A stretch of DNA of 64,000 nucleotides, taken from assembly GCF_012275535.1 (NCBI RefSeq), contig NZ_JAAVTK010000004.1:310001-374000 (forward strand), read 5' to 3'. The translations under genes were made by a program, and so were the position numbers. The notes beneath the pieces were generated by a model that was not told the origin of the DNA, did not search any database, and worked only from the letters and a program-made list of their open reading frames with translations. This DNA comes from Hymenobacter artigasi. Its GTDB lineage: Bacteria > Bacteroidota > Bacteroidia > Cytophagales > Hymenobacteraceae. Shown here one piece after another: positions 34,275 through 43,386 of this stretch. Numbering within the stretch: position 1 is the stretch's first letter; every line of letters starts with the position of its first letter.

Positions 34275-35576
34275 ATGGCCAAACCTCTACCTTCCGCCGC
34301 GCCGCACCGGGTGTTTCTGCGCACCATGGGCGGGCTGCTCACCCTGATTGTGCTCATCAAGCTCGCCGGCTTTTTTGCCTGGAACGATGACATTGGCGTC
34401 ACCCGTATCCTGAAGCTGGTGACCCGCCTGGGCATGACGGCCGCCGTCATCGGCGCGTATTCGCTGATAATCCGCCGGGGCGCGGTGGACTCGTTTCGCT
34501 GGCGCAACAGCCCGGTGCCGCTGCTCTACGGGGCCTACCTGGCGCTGGGGCTGGCCTCGCTGCTCTGGTCGCGCAACCCCGGCTACTCGTTTCTGCAGTG
34601 GATGATGGACATGGAAAGCCTCGTGTTTGCCTACTACTTCGTGAAGTGCTTTTTGCTGCTCAAGGAGTTTTTCCCGGATAGCCAGGTGCGCTTTTACCAC
34701 GTGCTGGGCAATGCCGTGTTCGTGATTCTGCTGGTGTTTCTGGTGGGTGCGCTGGTAGCGCCCGACGTGTTTTACCGCCTCACCCACGGCGGCGAGGAGG
34801 CCCGCCTGGGCGGCTACCTTATGAATCCCAACGAGCTGGGCATGCTGTGCGTGGTGGGCATTGCCTGCCTCATGTTTGACTTGCAGCGCCACCACCGCAC
34901 GGTGCTCACGGTGGTTAAAATCGGGCTGCTGCTGCTGGCGCTGGTGCTCACCGGGTCGCGCTCGTCGCTGGTGGGGTTTGTGCTGGTGCTGTTTTTCCAT
35001 ATCAGGCAGGCGGGCAACCCGCGTATTAAGTGGGCTGCCAATGCGGCCGTGCTGCTGGGCGTAGTGGCCCTGGTACCGCTGCTCTTCATCAAGCAGGGCG
35101 GGCTGGAGGAAGTGCTGAGCATGACCGGCCGGCTGCCCTTCTGGCACGCGCTGCTCACGGAGGCGCTGCCCCGCGAGCCGCTGCTGGGCTACGGCTTCAT
35201 GCGCATCAGCTACGGCGAGTATTTCCAGAGCGTGCACACCTACGCCGCCCAGATGGCCCACAACACCTTCATTCAGGTGCTGCTGAACCTGGGGCTGGTG
35301 GGCTTCACCATTGCCATGCTCCAGCTGGGCTTCACCATCCGGGCCTTCGTGCGGCAGGCCGACCCGCAGGTGCGGCTGCTGGGGGCGGGCCTGCTCATCC
35401 CCATTCTCATCAATTCCTTCACCGAGTTCGGCATTTTTGGCATGACGAACTATGGCATCCTGTTCTATCAGTTCCTCATCTTTTTCGGCAGCCTGCACTA
35501 CCACGCCCGGCTCTCGCCCGGCGAGCAGCTCTGGCTGCACCGCCGCCGCCCCGAGCTGGCCCTGGCCGTAGCCTGA
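34275..35576 (+). CDS. O-antigen ligase/polymerase family protein (Wzy type)
   Basis: A 433-residue membrane protein with about 11 hydrophobic segments, starting at MAKPLPSAAPHRV (ATG 34275); the open frame upstream overlaps the GT4 gene and is not protein-like. The Wzy_C signature lies around NPNELGMLCVVGIACL and LTGSRSSLVGFVLV, with the large outer loop holding GYGFMRISYGEYFQSVHTYAAQMAHNTFIQVLLNLG in parts (the H-N pair is family-typical). It would polymerise or ligate repeat units outside the inner membrane. A second such protein is encoded at 50318-51871. Confidence 0.9.
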   Translation: MAKPLPSAAPHRVFLRTMGGLLTLIVLIKLAGFFAWNDDIGVTRILKLVTRLGMTAAVIGAYSLIIRRGAVDSFRWRNSPVPLLYGAYLALGLASLLWSRNPGYSFLQWMMDMESLVFAYYFVKCFLLLKEFFPDSQVRFYHVLGNAVFVILLVFLVGALVAPDVFYRLTHGGEEARLGGYLMNPNELGMLCVVGIACLMFDLQRHHRTVLTVVKIGLLLLALVLTGSRSSLVGFVLVLFFHIRQAGNPRIKWAANAAVLLGVVALVPLLFIKQGGLEEVLSMTGRLPFWHALLTEALPREPLLGYGFMRISYGEYFQSVHTYAAQMAHNTFIQVLLNLGLVGFTIAMLQLGFTIRAFVRQADPQVRLLGAGLLIPILINSFTEFGIFGMTNYGILFYQFLIFFGSLHYHARLSPGEQLWLHRRRPELALAVA

Positions 35577-35682
35577 GCTGACCCCAGGCGCACTCAATTG
35601 CCCAACCGTTACTGTTTCCACCAGTATATTACCTAAACCACGCTCCTGCCATTCGAAAACACCCCCTTTGCCCCTGCTCCGC

Positions 35683-36270
35683 ATGCCTGATTCGCCCTCC
35701 GACTTCGATGATAGCGCCGACCAGCGCCGCCGCGCGGTGGCCTGGATAGTAGCCCTCACGGCCAATATTCCGCCGCCGGCATCGCACCGCTACGCGCGGC
35801 AGCAGCTGGCACGCTACCAACGGGGCGACATCACCTTCGCCCAGCTTGTGGTGCTGCTGGATACCAACGTGTACCAGCTCCTGTACCGCAGCCGGGCCAC
35901 CTATCGCCCCAGCGAGGCGCAGCTGCGGGAGATGCTCGCGCTGGCCCGCCTCCACAATTCCCGCAAGAATATTACGGGGCTGCTGCTCTACAGCGAGGGC
36001 ATTTTTGTGCAGGTGATAGAAGGGCCCGAAGCCGAGATTCGGGAGCTGTATGCCCGCATTCAGTGCGACTCCCGGCACACGCAGGTAGAAACGGTGAGCG
36101 AAGGCCTCTTACCCAGGCGCCAGTTTGCCGAATGGAGCATGGACTTTGACCTGGCCGAAGCGCCCGAAGTGGAGCGGGTGCTCGGCGCAATCAGGACCCA
36201 GCATCCGCTGCCCGCGCTCTCCGTCGTCAATACCCGCCTACAGACGCTGCTCCAGGCGTTTATCGGCTGA
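35683..36270 (+). CDS. BLUF-domain blue-light photoreceptor
   Basis: A 195-residue protein with a C-terminal BLUF domain (about 62-155) that binds FAD and senses blue light. The photocycle residues are present by alignment to AppA: Tyr68 (LLYRS), Asn92 (HNSRKNITG), Gln110 (FVQVIEG), and Trp151/Met153 (EWSMDF). About 60 residues precede it (RYARQQLARYQRGDITFAQL), helical and without known domain. There is no EAL, cyclase or DNA-binding output, so it must act through a partner. It lies 106 bp after the polymerase gene and 167 bp before the hybrid kinase, all on the plus strand. Start ATG 35683. Confidence 0.93.
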   Translation: MPDSPSDFDDSADQRRRAVAWIVALTANIPPPASHRYARQQLARYQRGDITFAQLVVLLDTNVYQLLYRSRATYRPSEAQLREMLALARLHNSRKNITGLLLYSEGIFVQVIEGPEAEIRELYARIQCDSRHTQVETVSEGLLPRRQFAEWSMDFDLAEAPEVERVLGAIRTQHPLPALSVVNTRLQTLLQAFIG

Positions 36271-36437
36271 TGGCCGGCCGCCGGGCCAGTGGCCCCGCGG
36301 CGTTATCCACGAATTTTTCCTATGCTTTTCCCCTGCCTCATCCTGGGCAGGGCAGCCCTTTGCACCCTCATCGGCCACCTGCTTACCGGCGGTAACTCCG
36401 GGCTAAAGGTGCGTTCGCCAACCCAACTTTTTGCTCC

Positions 36438-39155
36438 ATGAAACCTACCTTTTGCCCCCCGGCTGCGGCCCCATCCTGCCGCACGGCGCTGGCGGCCGCC
36501 GAGCAGCGCATTCAGCAGCTCACGGCGGCCCTGGCGCAGGCCCGCAAGGGCGAGCAGCTGGTGGATCAGCTCGCCAACCGGCTGCACGAAGGCCTGCTGC
36601 TGCTGGATGCCACGGGGGCCATTGTGCTGGCCAACCAGCGGTTTTTCAGCTTGCTGGGGCTGGCCGATGCGCCGGCCGCCTGGCACGGCCAGCCCTTGCG
36701 CGGCCTGGCGGCCCAGGTGCAGCCCCTGGTGGCCGCGCCCGCCGACCTGGTGCGCTGGGCCGAGCACGCGCCGCACACGCTGCCCCAGGGCCGGCCGGGA
36801 TTGCTCCGGCTCAAGGGCGGCGCGGTGCTGGCTTGTGAGCTAAGGCCGGCGGCGGCTGATGCGGGCCCGGCCGGTACCTGGCTGCTCACGCTGCGCGACG
36901 TGAGTGAGCAGCAGCAGCAGCTGGCAGCCCTGCAGTCGATTTCCAATATTCTCTACGAAAACCCCAGCCCGATTGTGCGCATCGGGGCCAACCAGCAGCA
37001 GCTTTATGCCAACCCGGCCGCCCGGCGCGTGGGCCTGCGCCTGTCGCGGCCCGAGCAGGTGCGGCTGCAGAAGCAGCTGCGCTGCGCCGCCGCCGCCGCC
37101 CTGGCGCAGGCCACGGCCCAGCAGCTCGAAGTATCGATGGGCGAGTCGCTATACAGCGTGGCCGTGATGCCGTTTCCGCGGGAAGGCTACGTCAACCTGT
37201 ATTTTTCCGACATCTCGGAGCGCGAAAACGTGCGGCGGCAGCTGGCCGAGCATCAGCAGTTTACCCAGCAGGTGCTCGACACCATTCCCGCCCTGGTTTT
37301 TGTGCGGGATACGAAGCAGAAACTGGTTTTTCAGAACCCGGCCATGCAGAGCCTGATGGCCAGCTCCGGCATGGCGAGGCCCGACGCCGTGCCCCCGGAT
37401 AGCGTGCTGGCCCGGGAGCTGGCCGGGTACGCGGCCGCCGACGCGCAGGTGCTGGCCACGGGCCGGCAAATAGCCGTCGAAGAGCCCCACACCCTGCTCA
37501 ATGGCACCACCCACTGGTTTTATACCGTGAAGCGCCCCCTGCACCGGCCCGATGGCACAGTGCACGTACTGGGCGTGAGCACTGACATCACGGCCCTGAA
37601 GCATAGCCGGCAAACCCTGGAGCGCAGCGAAAAGCAGTACCGCGACCTGATGAACTACAGCCAGGCCCTCATCGGCACCTGTGACATGCAGGGCACAGTC
37701 ATCACCGCGAATCCGGCCCTGGCCCGCCTGCTGTGCGAAGATGCGGCCAAGATGGTCGGCACGTCGGTAACCGTGCACATGACGGAGGAAGACCGCGAGG
37801 GCTTTTCATTTTACCTGGAGCAGATTGCCCGCACCGGTGAGGCAGCGGGGGTGTTACCGGTGCATCCCCGCGGCAGCGACCAGCTGCGCTACCTACACTA
37901 CCACAACTATGTGGTGCGCGAGCCTGGCCAGGAGCCCTACATTGTATCGCACGGCCACGATATTACCGAGCGGGTATTGGCCAGCAAGGAGCTAAAGCGG
38001 GCCAAGGAAGCCGCCGAGGCCGCCGTGCTGGCCCGCGAAAACTTCCTGGCCAACATGAGTCACGAAATCCGCACGCCCATGAACGGCGTGCTGGGCGTGG
38101 CCAATTTGCTGGCTAAAACGTCCCTCAGCCCCGAGCAGCAGGAGTACCTGCGCATCATCCGCCGTTCGGGGCAGCACCTGCTGGCGGTGCTCAACGATGT
38201 GCTCGACATGGCCAAAATCGCCTCCGGCAAGCTGGAGCTGAATCTGGAATCGTTTAATCTGTGTGATTCGGTGACGCATGCCTTACAGCCGCTGGCCTTG
38301 CAGGCCCTGGAAAAGGGCCTGCGCTTCGAGGGGAAGCCGCTGAGCGCCACCTGCCCCTACCCCATGGTGCAGGCCGATGCCCACCGCCTGAACCAGATTA
38401 TGCTGAACCTGGTGAGCAACGCCATCAAATTCACGCCGGCGGGCGGACGGGTGAAAGTACAGAGCGAGCTACTGGGCGAAACCGCCGACACGCTCACCGT
38501 GCGGTTTCGCGTGACCGACACGGGCCTGGGCATGCTCCCCGAAGTGCAGGCACGCATCTTCGAAAGCTTCACCCAGGCCTACGCCGATACGGCGCGGCAT
38601 TTTGGGGGCACGGGCCTGGGCCTGAGCATCAGCCGAGGCCTGGTAGAGCAGATGGGCGGTGAGCTGACGGTAACCAGCGCCCCCCGCGTGGGCAGCTCCT
38701 TCGCCTTCAGCCTCACGCTGGCCAAGGCCGTGGTGCCGGCCGCAGAAAGCCTGGCGGAAGCCTTCGACACCGGCGTGCTGGCCGGCTTGCGGGTGCTGCT
38801 GGTGGAAGACAACGACATCAACCGCTTCGTGGCCCGGTGCACCATGCAGGAATGGGGCGTGGTGGTGACCGAAGCCGAGGATGGCGCCAGCGGGGTGGCC
38901 CGGTTTGCCCAGGAGCCCTTCGACCTGGTACTGATGGACATTCAGATGCCCGGCATGAGCGGCCTGGACGCCACGGCCATCATTCGGGCCCATCCCGAGC
39001 CGGCGCGGGCCGCCGTGCCCATCCTGGCCCTCACGGCCAACGCCTTCCACGCCGACCACGAGCGCTACCGCGCCGCCGGCATGAACGACTGCCTGGCCAA
39101 GCCCTTCGAAGAAGCCGAGCTCTACACCAAGCTCCTGAAGCTGCTGCGCTACTAA
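36438..39155 (+). CDS. Hybrid histidine kinase with multiple PAS domains and C-terminal receiver
   Basis: A 905-residue, apparently cytoplasmic sensor kinase. A short coiled coil (RTALAAAEQRIQQLTAAL) is followed by about four PAS-like segments (about 45-165, 175-265, 275-395, 405-520). The HisKA domain has FLANMSHEIRTPMNG (His about 542). The ATPase domain has LVSNAIKFTPAGG, DTGLGM and GTGLGLSI. The receiver (about 785-905) has LVEDNDIN, phospho-acceptor Asp in LVLMDIQMP (about 834) and the Lys in CLAKPF. Having both H and D, it should feed a phosphorelay through an HPt protein; one is encoded at 58976-59401. There are no obvious membrane segments, so the signal is intracellular. Confidence 0.94.
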   Translation: MKPTFCPPAAAPSCRTALAAAEQRIQQLTAALAQARKGEQLVDQLANRLHEGLLLLDATGAIVLANQRFFSLLGLADAPAAWHGQPLRGLAAQVQPLVAAPADLVRWAEHAPHTLPQGRPGLLRLKGGAVLACELRPAAADAGPAGTWLLTLRDVSEQQQQLAALQSISNILYENPSPIVRIGANQQQLYANPAARRVGLRLSRPEQVRLQKQLRCAAAAALAQATAQQLEVSMGESLYSVAVMPFPREGYVNLYFSDISERENVRRQLAEHQQFTQQVLDTIPALVFVRDTKQKLVFQNPAMQSLMASSGMARPDAVPPDSVLARELAGYAAADAQVLATGRQIAVEEPHTLLNGTTHWFYTVKRPLHRPDGTVHVLGVSTDITALKHSRQTLERSEKQYRDLMNYSQALIGTCDMQGTVITANPALARLLCEDAAKMVGTSVTVHMTEEDREGFSFYLEQIARTGEAAGVLPVHPRGSDQLRYLHYHNYVVREPGQEPYIVSHGHDITERVLASKELKRAKEAAEAAVLARENFLANMSHEIRTPMNGVLGVANLLAKTSLSPEQQEYLRIIRRSGQHLLAVLNDVLDMAKIASGKLELNLESFNLCDSVTHALQPLALQALEKGLRFEGKPLSATCPYPMVQADAHRLNQIMLNLVSNAIKFTPAGGRVKVQSELLGETADTLTVRFRVTDTGLGMLPEVQARIFESFTQAYADTARHFGGTGLGLSISRGLVEQMGGELTVTSAPRVGSSFAFSLTLAKAVVPAAESLAEAFDTGVLAGLRVLLVEDNDINRFVARCTMQEWGVVVTEAEDGASGVARFAQEPFDLVLMDIQMPGMSGLDATAIIRAHPEPARAAVPILALTANAFHADHERYRAAGMNDCLAKPFEEAELYTKLLKLLRY

Positions 39156-39167
39156 GGAGGTAGTCGG

Positions 39168-39254
39168 TATTAAGTAGTCAGTAATCAGATTTCAGCTATC
39201 TAAAAATCAGTCCATTGGTTTCTGTCTGACTACCAATTATTAACTACTTAATAC
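39168..39254. repeat. 12-bp inverted repeat after the hybrid kinase gene
   Basis: GTATTAAGTAGT (39168-39179) and ACTACTTAATAC (39243-39254) are exact reverse complements, with further partial pairing (GTAGTC...GACTAC) between them. Intergenic; function unknown. Confidence 0.55.
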
Positions 39255-39331
39255 ATTGAATTTTAGCTGCTAACATCGGAAATACCCGGCACTGGTCTAC
39301 CACGGTGCTTTGGAATTTGTCATCTCCTGCC

Positions 39332-39988
39332 ATGAAAATCACAGCTTTTCTTCGTTGCAGCTTGCTGGCCTTTGCCGCGGTGGCCTGTGTGGCACCCGGC
39401 CACGTGCTGCAGCACCTGCCTTCGGCTGTCAATACCCACCTGCTGCCACCCCTGGAGCCCGTTGTGGCAACGGATGCGCTGAGCAACGCCGACAGCACAT
39501 CGCACGATGACCGGCTGCGCTTGTTCCAAAACGAGATTTACCGCAACGTGGCGGAGCCAACCAGCATGACCAGCCTGGGCTCGGCCCTGCTGCAGGTGCC
39601 CGAAGTTGAGGTGAAGCGTACCGGCCGTGTGCTGCAAGTGGTTCAGCTGCTTACCATGCTCACGCCCAGCCTTGTGGGCCTGCCGCTGGAAACCTACCAG
39701 ACCACCCTCACGGCCCGGGTGCAAATCCGGGACCTGCAAGGCAAAGTACTGGGCGAATACGAAGGCCACGGGCAGGCCAGGGTGCGGGTGGCGATGTACT
39801 ACGGCTATTCGCAGGGCAGCGCCCCCGGCCTGTCCGATGCCCTGGCCCTGCGCATGGCCCTGGCCCAGATTCGGCAGCAGCTCGACACGGCGGCTACCCG
39901 CCTGCGGCCGCTGCTGGTGGCCGCAGGCCCGGTCGTGACCACCGGCGGGCACCCCGCTTCCCCGGTTTCAGCCGCTGGCCTGCATTAG
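39332..39988 (+). CDS. Exported protein of unknown function (possible lipoprotein)
   Basis: Not recognised. 218 residues from MKITAFLRCSLLAFAAVACV (ATG 39332). The hydrophobic start ending in AVAC could be a lipobox, otherwise a plain signal peptide. The mature part is mixed, with a predicted helix (DRLRLFQNEIYRNVAEP), a strand-rich middle (VEVKRTGRVLQVVQLLTML, TTLTARVQIRDLQGKVLGEY) and an Ala-rich helical end. The last part resembles secreted domains that respond in a repeat of outward strands, but no family can be named. It lies between the hybrid kinase and a thioredoxin-like gene on the same strand. Confidence 0.75.
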   Translation: MKITAFLRCSLLAFAAVACVAPGHVLQHLPSAVNTHLLPPLEPVVATDALSNADSTSHDDRLRLFQNEIYRNVAEPTSMTSLGSALLQVPEVEVKRTGRVLQVVQLLTMLTPSLVGLPLETYQTTLTARVQIRDLQGKVLGEYEGHGQARVRVAMYYGYSQGSAPGLSDALALRMALAQIRQQLDTAATRLRPLLVAAGPVVTTGGHPASPVSAAGLH

Positions 39989-40078
39989 CGCTACCTGTCG
40001 CGGCATCGCATAATCCTCCGATTGGAAGCCGGGCCGCCACCTTATGACTACCCCCTTTCTTTTTACCACCCTATTTAC

Positions 40079-41644
40079 ATGGCTGCATTTATACATTTAC
40101 GCACATTTTTAGCACTGATTACTTGCCTGTTGACTGCTCCGCTACTGAGCTATGGCCAGGCCGGCAACGCCGTAGCCGGCCTGGCCGTGCTCACCGGCCG
40201 GGTGAGCGGCGCTACCACCGATTCGGTGGTGGTGTCGCTGCGCGAGAACCTGCTTGAGCCGGCGGAAAAACTATTCCGCGTTCGCCTGAGCAGCAAGGGC
40301 GAGTTCCGGTTGGCCGTGCCCGTGAGCGGCCCCACCAAGGCCGATTTGGTGTACGGCGACGACGTGGCCCCGCTCTTTCTGGACCCCGGCACCGACATGG
40401 ACGTGCGCTTCAAGGGCAGCGACATGGCCGGCACCTTAAAATTTAAAGCCAACAACGTGCCCACGGGCCTGGCCACCAAGCTGCGCAACGGCGCCAGCCT
40501 GACCGACGAGCAGCGCCACCGCCAACAGGCCGCCAACGCCAACAACTACCTGGTGGAAGCCGATGCCCAGTTTGTGGAAAACGACGGCTTCCAGGTACTA
40601 CCCGACAATATTCAGCTCTACGAAGCGCCGTTCCTGTCCTTTCTGGAGTATCGCCGCAAGCACGAGTTCGAGTTTCTGGAAGACCACGCGGCTAAGCAGT
40701 CGTTCACGCAGGATTTCTACAACTATGCCCACGCCGAAGTGGTGTACGCCTACGCCAACGACAAGCTGACGTTTCAGGACCTGCGCGAGCAGGTAGTGAA
40801 CACCGAAGGCCGCCTGAAAATGGCCCCCAACTACTACAATTTTCTGCGCGAGCCCGGCCTGCTCAACGAGCCCAACGCCGCACAGAGCGAGCTCTACCAC
40901 GAATTCCTGCTCAACTACGTGCATTTTGCCGTGGCCCAGGACCACCACCAGCGCACCGACCCCGACTTCTACCCCGCCTGCTACGCGCTGGCCAGCAAGA
41001 AGCTTACCGGCCAGTCGCGGGCCGTTATTCTGGGCCGGGTGCTGCAGGAATCCTTCCGCTTTGGGCACGTGAAGCAGGCCGCCACCATGCTGGCCGACTT
41101 TCGCAACTACGACCTGAAAACGCCGTTTTACCCCGGCTTGCTGGCCGATTTCAACCAGCACAAGGACTTCGCCATTGGCGCGCCGGCCCCGGATTTCACG
41201 CTGGCCTCGGCCACCGGCGACACCGTGCACCTGCACGATTTTGTGGGCCAGCTGGTGTACCTCAACTTCTGGAAAACCACCAACGGCCTCTGCCTGCGCG
41301 ACCTGGCCTATGCCCAGGACCTGATGCACCGGTTCGAGGGCAAGAACATTGTCTTTATAAATATTGCGCTGGATGAAAACGAGCAGGCCTGGCGCCAGCT
41401 GGTGGCCGCCAAAAAGCTGCCCGGCGTGCAGCTGCACCTTGGCGGTGGCCTGCGCTCAGCCCTGGCGCAGGCCTATGCCCTGCAGGACGTGCCCACCTAC
41501 CTACTGGTGGGCGAAGACGGCACCTTCCTCAATATCAGACCCAAGCGCCTGAGCAGCCGCGCCGCCGTAGACGAAATCAGCGAGTCGTTCGGCAAAGCCA
41601 GTACCTATACGATGGCCATTGAGCTGGCCGCCGGCAAGAAATAA
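40079..41644 (+). CDS. TlpA-like thioredoxin-fold protein lacking the CxxC motif
   Basis: A 521-residue exported protein starting at MAAFIHLRTFLALITCLLTAPLLSYGQ (ATG 40079), a signal peptide. The N-terminal half has a beta-rich domain (TDSVVVSLRENLLEPAEKLF) and a helical middle like DUF4369-type TlpA partners. The C-terminal thioredoxin-like domain (about 365-510) has APAPDFTLASATGDTVHLHDFVGQLVYLNFW. Where the redox CxxC should follow the Trp it reads KTTNGLC with only one Cys, so disulfide chemistry in the usual way is unlikely. The cis-Pro strand (LQDVPTYLLVGEDG) is intact. The role in the locus is unknown. Confidence 0.85.
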   Translation: MAAFIHLRTFLALITCLLTAPLLSYGQAGNAVAGLAVLTGRVSGATTDSVVVSLRENLLEPAEKLFRVRLSSKGEFRLAVPVSGPTKADLVYGDDVAPLFLDPGTDMDVRFKGSDMAGTLKFKANNVPTGLATKLRNGASLTDEQRHRQQAANANNYLVEADAQFVENDGFQVLPDNIQLYEAPFLSFLEYRRKHEFEFLEDHAAKQSFTQDFYNYAHAEVVYAYANDKLTFQDLREQVVNTEGRLKMAPNYYNFLREPGLLNEPNAAQSELYHEFLLNYVHFAVAQDHHQRTDPDFYPACYALASKKLTGQSRAVILGRVLQESFRFGHVKQAATMLADFRNYDLKTPFYPGLLADFNQHKDFAIGAPAPDFTLASATGDTVHLHDFVGQLVYLNFWKTTNGLCLRDLAYAQDLMHRFEGKNIVFINIALDENEQAWRQLVAAKKLPGVQLHLGGGLRSALAQAYALQDVPTYLLVGEDGTFLNIRPKRLSSRAAVDEISESFGKASTYTMAIELAAGKK

Positions 41645-41679
41645 GCGCGGGGTCAGGCCGCGTTGCGCAGTGCCGCACG

Positions 41680-42408
41680 CTACCGCCGCATCGAAGCCCC
41701 GGACGCTACCACCACCCCCGTCATGGCCGCCGATAGCGCGGTGACGACAATCTCGAAATTATCGAGGGCAAAATCGGCCAGTAGCAGGCGCAGCAGCAGC
41801 AGCGCCAGGGCCGTGCCGCTGGCCAGCAGCCAGTAGCGCCCAATGGTGCCGGCCGGCACGGTGGCCACCGCCAGCTGGGGCAGCCGCCACACAAACCGCA
41901 GCAGCAGCCCGGCCCCGAGGGTGGACGTCAACACCGCGAGCACCACGAACACCGCCGGCGAAAACGGCCCGATATGCAGGTGCGCTTTCAGCCACGGCAA
42001 GTACGGCACCAGCTGGCCCCGGCGGTGCGTGAAGCTGTCCCAGACAAGATGCGTGGCCGCCCCGATGATAATGCTCAGCAGCACCACCGCGTAGTGCCGG
42101 CGGAAGTAGCGCCCCCAATCTCCGTGCTGAAACCGCGCCAGCCGCTGCCGCAGGAATCGGGGCAGGTGCGCAATCAGCGGGTCGCGCACCACGCCATGAA
42201 ACAGAAACGCCAGCCCCAGCGAAATGGGGCAGCTGAAATACAGAATACTGGCCCAGGTATGGCTGTGCCCGTTGTGCAGTCCCAGCCGCAGAAACTTCTC
42301 AAAATCGGGGGCAATGCTGCCGATAATCAGTCCCGTAGCCGATAGCCGGGTTTTGTGGTGGCGCAGCAGCGGTAGCACCGCCGCAACGTGAAACAGGGTA
42401 AAAGGCAT
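41680..42408 (-). CDS. DUF4184 family membrane protein
   Basis: A 242-residue integral membrane protein of the DUF4184 family. Characteristic pieces: MPFTLFHVAAVLPLLRHHK at the start, GSIAPDFEKFLRLG, GHSHTWASILYFSCPI, and THLVWDSFTHRRGQLVPYLPWL. The conserved His and Asp residues resemble those of membrane-bound metal-dependent hydrolases such as LexA-regulated YdjM, so metal binding is plausible. Function is not known. It is separated from the GT14 gene upstream by 72 bp with a small palindrome (42443-42461), and probably has its own promoter. Confidence 0.88.
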   Translation of the reverse strand: MPFTLFHVAAVLPLLRHHKTRLSATGLIIGSIAPDFEKFLRLGLHNGHSHTWASILYFSCPISLGLAFLFHGVVRDPLIAHLPRFLRQRLARFQHGDWGRYFRRHYAVVLLSIIIGAATHLVWDSFTHRRGQLVPYLPWLKAHLHIGPFSPAVFVVLAVLTSTLGAGLLLRFVWRLPQLAVATVPAGTIGRYWLLASGTALALLLLRLLLADFALDNFEIVVTALSAAMTGVVVASGASMRR

Positions 42409-42480
42409 CGGCAGGAAAAAAACGGAACGGCAAAGAACAACCCTTCAGCGCACAGCTGAAGTACAAGCGGGGGGCCCGGC

Positions 42481-43374
42481 CTATGCCGCCAGCCCCGGGC
42501 CCATGGGCCATAGGGCCGCTGAGGTGCGGTGCGCGGCATCCAGCGCATCCAGCACGGCGGGGTCCGACGCCAGCGCAAACTTGCGGGCCCAGAGCTTGGG
42601 CGAGGCCAGCAGGGCCGGCAGGTCGGCGCGGGTGAGGGTGCGGGGACTGGGGCCGCCGCCGGCCCAGTCGATGTAGCGCATGTTGTCGTTGACAATGGTG
42701 GGGCGGAGCGGCGAATTATACAGGATGGTGTGAATCAGGAACTCGTCGGAGCCCCAAGTGAGGCGGGCAAAGCGGCGCAGGCGCGGCTGGCGGTCTAGGA
42801 AGGCGAGCAGGTAGGTAGCGGCGGCGCGGCTGAGCGTGTACCAGCCGCCCATATTGCCGCCGTGCAGCACGTAGGGCAAAGGAAACCGCCGCTTGGGCAG
42901 TAGGGCATTGAGGACTTTCTGCACGGCGTGGCTCCCGGCAAACGGAAATTCCGTGAGGTGATAGCGCTCCACGCGGCGCGCGTTGGCCTGCCACCAGGCC
43001 GAGCCCAGCGGCTCACACTCGATGAAGGACTGCCCTGCCTGCTGCTGAAAAAACCGATGAATCTGCTCGGCCGATTTCAGCGGATAGTCCTGGCCGCTCA
43101 GCACATTGATGAAGTCGTATCGGGCGGGGTGGGCCAGGATTTCGAGGCTGCCCGCCAGCACCACGTTGGTCAGGCTGTAGCCGCCCCATTGCACGTCGAG
43201 GCGGGTGCGGGTGAAGAACACGCCGGGCTGGTTTTGCAGGAAGGCGAAGGGCGCCAAATCGGCTTTTTTATCGACGTGGACGTAGCAATCGGCATTGGGG
43301 TGCGTCAGGGCAGCGAGCAGGCGCGCCAGCTGCGCGGGGCCCTGGTGCGTGAGAATAAGATGGGCAATACGCAT
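42481..43374 (-). CDS. GT14-like beta-1,6-N-acetylglucosaminyltransferase (core-2/I-branching family)
   Basis: A 297-residue glycosyltransferase of the branching-enzyme type. Marks: MRIAHLILTHQGPAQLARLL, YVHVDKKADLAPF, FTRTRLDVQWGGYSLTNVVL, FINVLSGQDYPLKSAEQIHRF, YVLHGGNMGGWYTLSRAAATYLL and WGSDEFLIHTILYNSP. Family members transfer GlcNAc or xylose to sugar acceptors without a metal DxD. It probably decorates or branches the exopolysaccharide. It starts 12 bp after the flippase stop (43387) and is the last glycosyltransferase of the long minus-strand arm. Confidence 0.9.
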   Translation of the reverse strand: MRIAHLILTHQGPAQLARLLAALTHPNADCYVHVDKKADLAPFAFLQNQPGVFFTRTRLDVQWGGYSLTNVVLAGSLEILAHPARYDFINVLSGQDYPLKSAEQIHRFFQQQAGQSFIECEPLGSAWWQANARRVERYHLTEFPFAGSHAVQKVLNALLPKRRFPLPYVLHGGNMGGWYTLSRAAATYLLAFLDRQPRLRRFARLTWGSDEFLIHTILYNSPLRPTIVNDNMRYIDWAGGGPSPRTLTRADLPALLASPKLWARKFALASDPAVLDALDAAHRTSAALWPMGPGLAA

Positions 43375-43386
43375 GTGGAGAGTCGA

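Noticed and set aside
39280-39331. Possible fifth sigma-54 promoter before the unknown exported protein
   Set aside because: CCGGCAC is present but no GC follows at N10 and no CTCYA/TRGAG dyad is found upstream.
42443-42461. Terminator-like palindrome CTTCAG...CTGAAG between the GT14 and DUF4184 genes
   Set aside because: The stem is only 6 bp and no T-run follows on either strand; noted only as a small repeat.
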